Shown here: positions 33,949 to 45,000 of the stretch, one piece after another
Position numbering within the stretch: position 1 is the stretch's first letter
How the letters are laid out: every line of letters starts with the position of its first letter
Assembly (NCBI GenBank): GCA_963556145.1
Contig: OY744466.1
Span: 3,782,001 to 3,846,000 of the forward strand
Length of the DNA stretch: 64,000 bases
Direction: 5' to 3'
Source: Hygrocybe punicea
Taxonomy: Eukaryota > Basidiomycota > Agaricomycetes > Agaricales > Hygrophoraceae
Notes under the pieces: generated by a model
What the model was told of the DNA's origin: nothing
Databases searched by the model: none
The model's input: the letters and a program-made list of their open reading frames with translations, nothing else
Translations under genes and position numbers: made by a program

Positions 33949-34923
33949 CCGACCTGACCCAACCTGACCCGCTGTACCCAACATCATTGGCATCGTCGGG
34001 TTCTTTGTTATTTATCTGTTTTCAGTCCGTTCATCGCCAGATTCTTCATTATTTGTCTAGTTATACACGGCGGCATCATATTTTACTTCTATTTCCATTT
34101 CCTTTACTATTATCCCTGACACTGATTATCCACAGTCACTTCTACACTGACAACCTAGGTTAGGATCAATTCTTCTTCTTTATTGTTCCAAAGCCTCCCC
34201 TGAACCCACATCTACATCTGGAGCCCACCACGAGGATAATTCAGTGTCAAGACACATTCATTCCACAGCCCTGCATTCCTTTTGTCATATCGAAATAAGC
34301 CCTGCCACCGCACTCTACACATCCAACACCCATTAGTGCCGTTACCTGACCCCTTTACATCTGATATCTGATCCCTCGACAATCTGATCTCCAACTATCG
34401 CACCATCATTAGGGTTTGATTCTACTACTATATTCTCTTCTCTTACGACCACAAATGTCTATTTTCGCTAACGACTTCAAACCCGCTCTTGTGTGGCCGA
34501 CCCAACGGCTGCTTATAGCTTTAGGAAATTTGTACAGCCACAAACCAACACCCTCGTTTGTCGACTCGATGTCTCCAACCCCATCCAATCCACCATCCAC
34601 ACTCGCTTAAAGACCCCCAACATGCTCGGAATCCCACTCCCCACTGATACCCATTGAAAAACCACACCTGGAAAGCCCCAAAACAGCCCCAACAACTGCG
34701 ACCAACAAACAACACCACTCGCACGTCAGTCACGAAACACAGATGAACAGAGCCACAAAGCAGACAGAAAACACCCACCATGCAACGGGTTTAGCCTGTG
34801 CACCTCCAGGTACACCCATCCTTGCCATTTCCGCAGTCGCTAAGCAGGAAAAATGCGTCTATATGGCGTTTTCAACATGTCCCAGCACACCCGCTCCAAT
34901 TCCACCCCCGTATGGCCAGCCAT

Positions 34924-36883
34924 TGGAGAGGTACCTCGGTACCTCTCCGGGGGCTCACGCAGGACTCGAGAGGTAAGACGGGATGGATAGGATGATGGAC
35001 TGACTACTACATCGGGAAGGCTACTAACTAGGTCAACCGTGGGAGCCCGGTCACGTGACTGGCCAGGTCCCACTACTCCAAGTGCCCCTTTTCCTCATGG
35101 CGACGCCCTCGTCGCCAACTGCTACAGAAAAGAACACAAAACAAACAGAAACTGACCAAAAAACTCTAAAGCCACAACTCCCAGTCCCTCAGAATGCCTT
35201 GACTCAAGGCCGGGGCCTTATATCATGAAGCAGGAAGTTGTCCTCACACAGGTGGCAGTAGATGACCAGACTCTACAAGACTCTCCTCAAACTCAATACT
35301 CTTTGAATGCCTCCCTCGCAAGGGTTCAGGCTCACAACACAAGGCCAAAGATCCCTCGAATCGTCCTAGCAAGTACTTAGTGCAGTGTGAAGGTTCAGGT
35401 GGTCCAAAATATAACTGTATTGGCGGAGATCGGGTAAATGGGTGCATGAACATAGTGTAGTGACGGCTTGTAGGTAGACTTTAATTGACATCCAGTGTGG
35501 GGGGAATGGGGAACGAGGTTATAATAAAACCTATAACACTGATGGGGCATAGGGTTGTACTTAACAAGGCATAGTATCCCGACGCGAAGGGGGTTGGCAT
35601 ATCACACAAAGGGATCGCGGCGGTTTGTTTGGGTCGGCGTGGGGTACATTATGCTGTTGGGTTCCCTGGCAGGGTGGTATGCAACTGAACGAGGGCATGT
35701 GGGGGGCTGGGGCGACTCATTTGGGTTCCTATGGGTCCCGGGCAGCACCAGGGTCGAGAACTATGCCGCGGGGAGCTGAACGAGGGTTCACGGGGCCAGG
35801 TATGGTGTAAGGAACCGGCCGGGGGGTGGTGACGTGGCGGAACGTGGTGGGGGTCTGGGAACGGCGGGCACAGTCCACTTGCAGTATTGGAGGAAGGTGG
35901 GGTGCTCTGGGATGGTGAACGGGTGGGCTGCGAGTGTCATGAGTTGACCTGGGGCCGGCTACGTTGGCAGAACAGAGCCGCGCGATGGTGATGTAGCACA
36001 GGGCTGGGGTGTCTGGAGGTGATGGCGGTGGTTCGTTTGGTGCAACGAAGGGGAACGGGGGGTCCTGGCCAGCGGAACGAGTGTGCGGGGATTCGAATGG
36101 GTCTGTGTAGGGTTGGGGTACGCGAAAAAATGTGGGTTGACAGCGGTGATGTGGCAGGACGCGGGCACTTAACTGGACAGTGACGGGGGTTCGTTTGGGC
36201 AGAACTGGAATGCTGGGTCATCGACCGTGGGTGCAGGGGTTTGGGTGAACATGGGTGGAGCCTGGTTACACGAAAAAATGGGGGGTCGAGAGTGATGACA
36301 TGGCACGATGCGGGATGGCCATTGGGTGTCAAGAAATGGGCATTGATGGTGCTTCCGATGTGACACGGGGTAAGGTGGGGTCATAAAACGTCAAATGAAG
36401 TCAGTGGGGGTCGTCCCGGACCTGAGAATGGTGCACAACAGGGTGCGAATGAGGTGACGCGGCCTGGGGCTGTTCAAAAAGGGTTGCAGCCGTGTTTTTT
36501 GTGGCAACGCAACTGATGCGGGCCCTACTGGGCTGAACGAGAGCGCTGGGGGTAACGTGAGCATCTGTAAGGCTGAGAATCGAGTGAAAATTCGCAGCTG
36601 CACAGCTGCGGTGGTGAGGCCGAAAAAAAGGAGTCGTCTTACGAGAAAGCCAGTAAAAAAAAAGATAACGAGAGAACAAAGAAAAAAAGAGGATCTGTGG
36701 GTTGAATGGCACTCTCATCACCATGATGGGAAGGTACCGAGGTACCTCTCCAGGGGCTCACGCAGGACTCAAGAGGTAAGACGGGATTGATAGGATGATG
36801 GACTGACTACTACATTGGGAAGGCTACTAACTAGGTCAACCGTGGGAGCCCAGTCACATGACTGGCCAGGTTCCACTACTCCA
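34924..36883 (+). mobile_element. TRIM-like element (short direct terminal repeats)
   Basis: Two 157 bp direct repeats, 34924-35080 and 36727-36883, enclose 1646 bp with no recognisable protein. The repeats start TGG and end CCA, and share GGTACCTCTCC, GACTGACTACTACAT and AACCGTGGGAGCCC. Flanks are CCAT (34920-34923) and CCGT (36884-36887); copy A has the empty site as a single CCGT, so one flank has changed by CpG decay. The layout fits a terminal-repeat retrotransposon in miniature. Small copies elsewhere (8014, 12762, 4421) would be its solo LTRs. The inner 35580-36560 is G-rich with no clear gene. Confidence 0.75.
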
Positions 36884-39290
36884 CCGTACATGTCTACGGA
36901 CTTGCAGTTGTCTCTGGATATGAGCCCTGACATGCCCCATCATCTGAGCCCGCACTGTCCCAAGAAAACTACGTCAGCATTCAGCAAAACTCCGTTCTCG
37001 ACCAGTCCCAGCGTGTATGCCCCCTTTTCGCATCCAAATTGCCAGCCATCCATGTCTATGCCCTCGCCATCGTCCCCAGATGTGCACCATCGCACACCCC
37101 CATCGTCTGAGCCCATGAAGTTACCAGCAAACCACGTCAGCATCCCTCACAAATCCATGTGAGCAGCCCCACCACATTCGAGCCCTCAACACTGTGCTAC
37201 AGCCCCATGACATGCAAGCTGCCTCCGCTGTGTTCGAGCCCCCAACATCGTGCCACGTCATCCTGCCTTGGGACCCAGCATATTTGACATCCCCAGCCCT
37301 CACGTGTTCATTAGACCACCCACCACCTCGTATTGCATCCAAGAGCCCCACAGGACCACTCCTGGGTCAGTGCAAGCTGCCCCCACCATGTTCGAACCCT
37401 CAATGCCGTGCCACGTCACTCGACATCATACCCACCATCCGAGGCCAACGACCACCGCATACAACCACCTCACACCCACGTTCACGCCCCTGCACCTCTG
37501 GATGACCCTCTCCTGTCCCAAACATGTCTGCCCCTGTCCCTCGTCATCCCACGCAAGCGGCCAAGTCACCCACCGTCGACTCCCACTCTCAACCCCCACT
37601 TCCCAGCGGTCCCCATCCCCATCCTTGTCCACTCCCCTTTGACCACCTACGCCCTCGACCAACCCCACGATGCCCCTCAAGTCCATTCGCAAGCCCAAAT
37701 GAAGCCCCCATTGGGTTATGCCCATGAAAACCATGACCACTGGCCACCCAAACCTGGTCCATGACCTGACGGACCCTTGTTGCATCTATCCGCCATGAAA
37801 GTATCACGAAAACGCCATCTGTATCACCCCAATCCAATCTCCCTGCCCACATCTGCCCCTGTCTCCAACATCGCCCTACACCATACCCCCAACCTCAATC
37901 ACCCGTCTCCCACTCCCCCGGCCTCCAGCACCCTCGAACGACCTCACACAACCATGATCCACGTCACGCAACACCACATCCCATCGTATCTGCCCACGTC
38001 ATCTGCTGCCATCTCCCAATGTCGCCCTATCCCATACCGCCACACCGACCACTGTTTCCTGCTCCCTCAACCTTTTGCCACCTCGAACGGCCCCACATAA
38101 TCATGGTTGACCCATGCAGCCCCACACTCACCTTCGTTGCCCCCAAATCGAGTCCCTCCGCTAGTCAAGATGCCTGCGTTGTTGGATCCACGCCCCCAAA
38201 TCGAGTCAATGGCACCCAAAGCACGACTAAACGCCCTGCAATGTTCATGCCACCCCCATCAGCAATCTAACAAGCCCCAATGTCATCACCATATGAACCC
38301 ATTGTCAGACCCGACACTCGCCCTCCAACCTGTTCCCAACTTGTCACCTGACATATCACCACCACTGTGTTTCGACAAAGCAAACACTTGACTATGAACC
38401 CGGATGCATTCCCAACACCAACTGCAAGCCAGCGCCACCTAGTTCCAGTTCTGGCTCAATTTGAGCAGCAGTGCTCGATTTGAGCATCTGCTTCTGGTTC
38501 TGGTTTCACATCCTGTACCCGCCACCTTCGCACCCCTGTACCCACTGAACCTGACCCTATGAAAACCCCATCACCGTCCATCGGCATAAGAATTATATAC
38601 ATAGATAGATTAAATAAATAAAAAGAAAGAAAAACATCAGAGATAAAAGAAAGATAAAAGAAATACACTCGTTCCCGACACACCCGGCACCCGCATAATC
38701 CACCCAATGTACCCAAGACACCCACTTACGAACCCGCCACACCCAACATACCCGCTTATGAACCTGACATATCACTTCACTTGTTCCCCACACACCCAAC
38801 TCATCCGCTCACGCACCCGCATTAAAATTGTTCTCCGCTTTCCATGACCCACCCGACCCGCCACCGTTTCGACCCAGACACAATGTTCCCTGTCTCGGCT
38901 TCGATTCTTGAATCCCACCCAACCTTTATTTCTCAGCTCCTGGGGGGGGAATGCTTCCCCACGGGTCCAAGCTGGTGCTGAACCACCTATGAGGCTGATA
39001 TCACAGCTGTTGATTATCACCCCCATATTAGTATCAACATATCGAACCTCCATCCTCGTCTATCGAACCTCTGCCATCGTTTATTGAACCTCCGTCATCG
39101 TCCATTGAACCTCCGTCCATTGAACCTCCATTGTTGTCATATCATATTGAACCTCTGCTGTCGTCATATCATGTTTACCATCGTCATCGTATCTCTATGC
39201 CCACGTCATCAAGCCTTTCTGCAGCCTATGCCACCATTTCCGCCACCTGTTGATACGCTACTCAAGGTGCTGTGCACTAACAACAACACT

Positions 39291-40159
39291 CTTTGACTGG
39301 TCAGATTGCAAGTAAGTGAAGTGGAATAACTTCTACGAGTCTCGCGACGATCGCGATCGATAGTGCGACTTTGGCGACTAAAGAGGATCGACGTAAAGAA
39401 CTACGGTCGGGGACGGTCGAATGTGAGGAAAGTAAAGTCATATTGGAGTTCGAAAGATATAACTGAGTGAGGAGATGGGAACAATGCACTCTAGTTCGCT
39501 GTTTCTACGTGTAATCTAACAGCTATTTTATACAAAGACAGTCGGAGATCGGAGACAAAGTGAGAAAGTCATGTAAAGAAAGAAACCTAGTCTAATAGGG
39601 GTCGAAAGAAAGGACTGAGTATCAATCACATGTAAACGCAGCCAAAAGAGGTGGTGAAAGGAAGATGAGGATGATCCTGTAACAAAGGAAGAACAAAGGA
39701 GTTGGATGGAAGAAAGGGAATAGGTACTCTAAACGAGTTAGTGTATCTAAGATGAAACGGGGTATTACTGTTATGAAAGGCGAACTATTATGCGAGGGTC
39801 CGGGGCTCGATCCAATTCGGGGGTTTCTCTATCTTGGTCCACGATGTCGTCGGAGGTGATCACGATATGATCGAGAAGTCGTACTAGTTGTCGCGAGCCA
39901 TCGCGAAGTTGCAAGATGTTGGACTTGTTTTCGAAGGATAGTATAAATCTGTCCAATTCGTCGATTCGGTGGTCAGCGCATATGAGTGCGTATCATCTTG
40001 CCCATCACTGAAATCTTGACTGTCCTCAGTCAATCCGCGTCTGATCAGATCACGTGACCTTCCAAATAACGCGCCAATCGTGAGAACTTCTCTAGAATCT
40101 TCTTCTGCTTCTTTTATCAGCATCGCTGCCACTTTACTACACCAACACTCAGTCGCAAC
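39291..40159. other. Unassigned stretch with a possible minus-strand gene remnant
   Basis: Left half shows nothing I can name. On the minus strand 39990-39771 reads HRIDELDRFILSFENKSN and QLVRLLDHIVITSDDIVDQD, which looks protein-like; a different frame (MAAMLIKEAEEDSREV..DGQDDTHSYA) precedes it up to 40132. The two would need a frame change, and the second overlaps the probable promoter of the next gene. Unrecognised; low trust. Confidence 0.3.
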
Positions 40160-40685
40160 ATGTCGTCACCCATCAACATCTGCACCACTTTCAAGGAGAA
40201 GATCGCGGGTCTCGTCGACTCGATGCTGAGCGAATCACTCGCGGAGAAGCCTGAACTCGAGGGATGGGTGCGAAAATTTGTTGAGGCTATCGTGAGTCCT
40301 TTCGTTTTTCAGTTCCTCACTAAATATCTTGTCGGACTAGACGCAATATCGTGAAGTCACCGAGACTTGGGGCGAAGAGGCCAATCCGGTGGTCAGTAAG
40401 TGGGTTGAAGATGCTCGCAGCATATTCGAGGCGGTGTCCGACGAAGACTGGGTGAGCTGGGGCGGTTCGATTTTGATGCCAACTCTGTCGAAAGCGTTCG
40501 AAGAATGCGATGCCGCAAAGAGGAAGGTCGAGGAAGAGGCACGACTGGAGCGAAAGCGATTCACAGAAGAGGCGGAATGACGATGTCGTGAATCGGATCG
40601 ACCACGTCTTCATGAGGAGGCAGGCGTGGGTCGAGGCCGATCAACTCGAGAAGCTGAAGCCTGACCAAGTTAATCTGTATCGCCA
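40160..40685 (+). pseudogene. Small unknown gene truncated by a foldback end
   Basis: Starts MSSPINICTTFKEKIAG after a CT-rich leader and CAACATG context, with an intron between VEAI and the TQYREVTETWGEE exon (about 40291-40339). The second exon is rich in charged heptads (AAKRKVEEEARLERKRF). A one-base shift near 40580 then allows VVNRIDHVFMRRQAWVEADQ to continue up to LYRQ, where the stop codon is formed by the first bases of the CAGTAGACCCAG insert at 40686. Family unknown. Confidence 0.5.
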
Positions 40686-40740
40686 GTAGACCCAGTCGTT
40701 TTGGTTAACCCAATCACAGTTAGAGCTGCAATTGGTTACG
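40686..40740. mobile_element. Terminal fragment of the foldback family
   Basis: CAGTAGACCCAGTCGTTTTG followed by TTAACCCAATCACAG is identical to the left end at 19902 for about 45 bp, then diverges. A second end was not found. It sits at the 3' end of the small gene. The region 40741-41100 beyond shows no gene. Confidence 0.75.
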
Positions 40741-41119
40741 AGTCCCTATAATGGAATCGTTCTATACGGTGGATTCTCAAACTCAGGGTCACACTCTAAT
40801 TTGCCAAGCTGTGGGAACAATTTTGAAGCCCTGGGAATAATTATGAAACCGTGAGACTGGGCGAAGCTGACTGTGAGAATTTGTTGTTCCAATTGAAAGA
40901 ACAATAATGTAGCCAGATCACAGGTTCCAAATTGGGAATAAGTAATACTACAAATTAACATGAGTGGAAGGCGCTGAACATTGCTCTGTGATGGGTTCAA
41001 CCAGTGTCCCAGCTTGACTCTGAGGAACTGCCAGTGTAATTGACAACCATATATCAAATGTGTCTACAAATACATATATTGTGCAATAGGTATTGGAATT
41101 ATTTACAGGAGGAACATCG

Positions 41120-41720
41120 GATACTGGTCAGATAGGGTGAACAGTGTTCAACAAGGTGTTCAACAAGTGTTCAAGCTTCAATCTGAAGCGTTACAATTGC
41201 ACAAATAAAGGTATTAATGATGCACTTGTCGAACACTTGTCGAACAGGCTGAACAGTGTTCGACAAGGTGTTTGACAAGTGTCCCAGGCTTCATCTGAAG
41301 CATTACAATTACATAAATAATGGTACATACATCATATGGCATGTAGCTAGATTTAAAATGCACATTGAATTTATTAATGATGCACTTGTCGAACACTTGT
41401 CGAACAGGCCGAACAGGGTTCGACAAGCCATTCTACAAGTGTCCAAGCTTCAATTTGAAGCATTACGATTATGGTACATACATTATATAAGGTGTAGCTA
41501 GATTTACAATGCGCATTGTATTATTAATGATACACTTGTTCAACACCTGTTGAACAGGCTGAACCATTCAACAGTGTTCAACAAAGTGTTCGACAAGTGT
41601 CCCGGTTTTAATCAGGGGTATTGCCATTGCACAGCCAATGGTATGTGCAGTATATCGGATGTTGTTGTGATGTAGCTACATGGGTCCAATATTGTTCAAC
41701 AAAGTGTTCAGCAAATTTTC
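41120..41720. repeat. Palindromic tandem array with TGTTCGACAAG motifs
   Basis: Four to five units with a period near 155 bp. Each has a palindromic core of inverted pairs of the 11-bp motif TGTTCGACAAG (clearest at 41226-41285 and 41386-41450), then an AT-rich linker containing TCTGAAGC.TTACAATT and ATTAATGATGCACTTG. Units are decayed at both ends. The same motif builds the array at 62190-62565. The stretch 41721-42075 is AT-rich with no gene. Confidence 0.85.
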
Positions 41721-42075
41721 CAAAGTAACCCATTCCTACTACACAACAATATAAATTTTATATGATATGTGTGTACAATACATACATTTGTCAATTAATT
41801 TTAAGGTCGAATACTTTCATTTATGTTTTTGAAAGGTACTGAACAAATGTCCATGCATGTTAGGCCGGACCATTGAACGACAAATACCATATCGGTTTAA
41901 ATAGTTATATTCACAGGAAAATGATGACGACTTGTTATGATTAAATAATATTCAGATATCCAGTCACTTTATGAAACTATTTGTGTTGTTATTTCACTTG
42001 TGAACGTATTGCAGAACATAATATTATATAAAATTGATGTTCACATGTGACTGTACAACGTAATTATAATAGATA

Positions 42076-45000
42076 TTAATCGGCTTCATTCATCCTGAGG
42101 TTGGTCAAACGTCTTCGGGTTTCTATGACATCTTCACCATCATCAGTCAACTGGACATATCCCACATTACATTTGATATTAATCCTCGTCGTTGTATTGA
42201 GAGAAGGATGAGGTGCTTTGATTTGACTTATCGTTGTAGAGGGTCGACGTCCCTCTGAGTCCGTATCATCAATATATCACGAATCCGGACCAACCCGATG
42301 CCGCCATTCGACTTGCATTCGAACCCGACGTAACCCGACGCAACCCGACGTGACGTGACGTGACGTGACCCGACGTGACCGACATAACCCGACGTATGCC
42401 GCTTCGTCACAGCCGCTCTCAGACCAAATCCGGCAGCCTCAAACGCCTCGGAGTTCCAATTCCAGGAGATGGATCTCTTCGGACTCAATCCCCGACTTCG
42501 GATTTACTTTATTTATGCATCCCCTCGTCCTTTCGGAGATATGTAGGACTTTCTAGATCTTTTCCTTGCATATTCGTTTTCCCCTCCATTTCCTGTCTTC
42601 GTTGCTTTGCAACCCCCCTTTCCACTTCCCCATTCCAGTGTTTCTTTGTAGTTTCTATCGGCCGAAGTAGACATGTCCGAAAGTAGCTACACACTCATGT
42701 ACTATAAAAACGGTCACCGACGACCGTACAAAAAAAAGATACCATTAGTCCCCGTTTCCCTCATAGTCAGAATTGTTTTAATCCCTTCAAATGCTCGTCC
42801 ACGTAGTTCCTTAGCTTTTTATAGTTCACGTCATCGACTTTATCATTGTTCCCGTATATTCGTTCATCGTTTCCGACCCGACCCGACCCGACCCGCCGTA
42901 CCCGACATCGTCGGCATCGTCGGGTTCTTTATTATTTGTCCGTTTTCACTCCGTTCATCGCCGGCTTCATCGTTATTAGTCCAGTTTTACGCGGCGGCTT
43001 TACTTTTACTAACAATCCCTTTCTTTTACTACTATTCCTGACACTGACTTATCCAGTCACTTCTACGCTGACACCCACAGGTTAGGATCTTTATATTATT
43101 TCTTTATATAGTTCCGAAGCCACACAGAACCCGCATCTACATCTGGAGCCCACCGCGAGGATAATTCAGTGTCAAGAAACATTCATTCCACAGCCCTACA
43201 CTTTCCTTTCGTCATCTCGAAATAACCCTTGCCACAGCACTCTACACATCCGACTCCCGTTACCCAACCTCTTTACATCCGACATCCGATGCCTCGACAA
43301 TCCAATCGCCAACTGCCACACTATCATTTGGGTTTGATTCTCATAATATTTTCTCTTCTTTAACGACTACGATTGTCTAGTATCACGTACAACTTCGAAC
43401 CCGCTCTTGCGCGGCCGACCCAACGGCCGTTTACCGCTTTAGGAAACTTGCACAGCCACGATCCAACACTCTCGTTTTCGACTCGAACTTCGTCACATCC
43501 ACCGTCCACAATCGTTTATAGACCTCCAACACGCTCGGAATCCCACTCCCCACCGATACCCGTCAAAAAAAAAAAAAAACCGCGACCGGAAAGCCCCAAA
43601 ACATCGACTCGCCCAACGGCACTCACGCGTCACTCACAACTCGGAACAGACGGATCTCCGTGCAACGGGTTTAGCCTGTGCACCCCCAGCCGCTCGCGTC
43701 TACGAACTCGCACTTGTCACCGGATACAAGCCCTTACAAGCCCCCCCCATCGTCTGAGCCCACGAAGTTACCAGCAAAACCACGTCAGCGCCCTTCACGA
43801 GTTCATGCGAGCAGCCCCCGCGTTCGAGCCCTCAACACTGAGCTACAGCCCCACGACGCCATTCGCGAGCCTCACGAGTCGTCTTCGCCGTCATCAATGC
43901 CCCACACGCGTGCCACGTCAACCAACCTCAAGCCCCCGCGAAGTCGACATCTCCGGCCGCTCACGCCCTCGTCGGACCTCCACGTCGCCTCGTACCACTC
44001 CCTACAGCCCCACGACACCAGTTGCGAGCACTCACGAGCCACTCCTCGCCGTCATCGATGCCTCACGCGTTGCCACGTCATACTTCCTCGTGCCCCCGTA
44101 CTCGACATCCCCGGCCGCTCACGTCCTCGTTGGACCATCCGCCGCTTCGTACAGCCTCCCAGAGCCCCACACCGTCGTTCGTAAAGCCAGTACAGGCCGT
44201 CCTCGCCATTATCGACGCCCCACGCGTCGCCACGTCGTGCCCTCGCCTACTCGACGTCCCCGGCCGCTGACGTCTTCGTAGGACCCACCGCCGTCTCGTA
44301 CCAGTTCCCAGCATCCTACATCGCCCCTCGCAAGTCCGTACAAGCCGTCCCCGTTGTGTTCAAGCCCCCAACGACATATCATGCCACCTCGCCTCGTGCC
44401 GCCGCGTTCGCCAACCTAGCGCCAACGACCACCGCGTACAACCACCTTCCACACCCACGTTCACGCCTCCGCACCTCGACATGGCTCCCTACTGTCCCAA
44501 ACACGTCCGCCCCCGTCCCTCGTGGTCCCACGCAAGCTGCCACGTCACTCCCCGTCGACCCCGACTTCCCAGCCGTCCCCGTCCTCGTCCACTCCCCTTC
44601 GACCACCTACGCCCTCGACCAACCCCACGACGTCCTTCAAGTCCCTTCGCGAGCCCAAACAAAGCCCCCGTTGGGTTACGCCCGCGAAACCGTGACCACA
44701 CGCCGCTCAAACCCGTTCCACGACCCGACGCATCGTTGTCAAATCCCCACGCATATCCGCCACGAAAGTACACGAAACGCCACCCGTATCACCTCCAATC
44801 TATCTCCCAGTCCACGTCGTCTCATCCGCCCACGTCATCCGCCTCCGTCCCCCGACATCGACCACCCGTTGCTGCCTCCTCGACCTCTCGCCATCCTCGA
44901 ACGACCTCACGAAACCACGATCCACGTCACGCAATCCCACGTTCCCTCTTATCCGCCCACGTCATCCGCCTCCGTCGCCCTACGTCGCCCTATGCCATAC

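Larger units (their letters stand above)
19787..39290 (-). mobile_element. Large non-autonomous LTR element, copy C (host of nested insertions)
   Basis: Reverse-oriented copy of the family of copies A and B. Its LTR, read in pieces as 19787-19901, about 31141-31197, 32735-33174 and 33953-34216, adds up to about 876 bp, close to the 907 bp of copy B, which supports the dissection. Internal sequence follows at 34217-34923 and 36888 to about 39290, where it is truncated before the second LTR. It is heavily depleted of CpG compared with A and B. No reverse transcriptase or gag is encoded. Long Pro/Arg-rich frames inside it are composition artefacts. Confidence 0.75.

Noticed and set aside
41120..41720. 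CRISPR array
   Set aside because: Repeats are palindromic and regularly spaced, but the linkers are themselves repeated and the sequence is eukaryotic with no cas genes.
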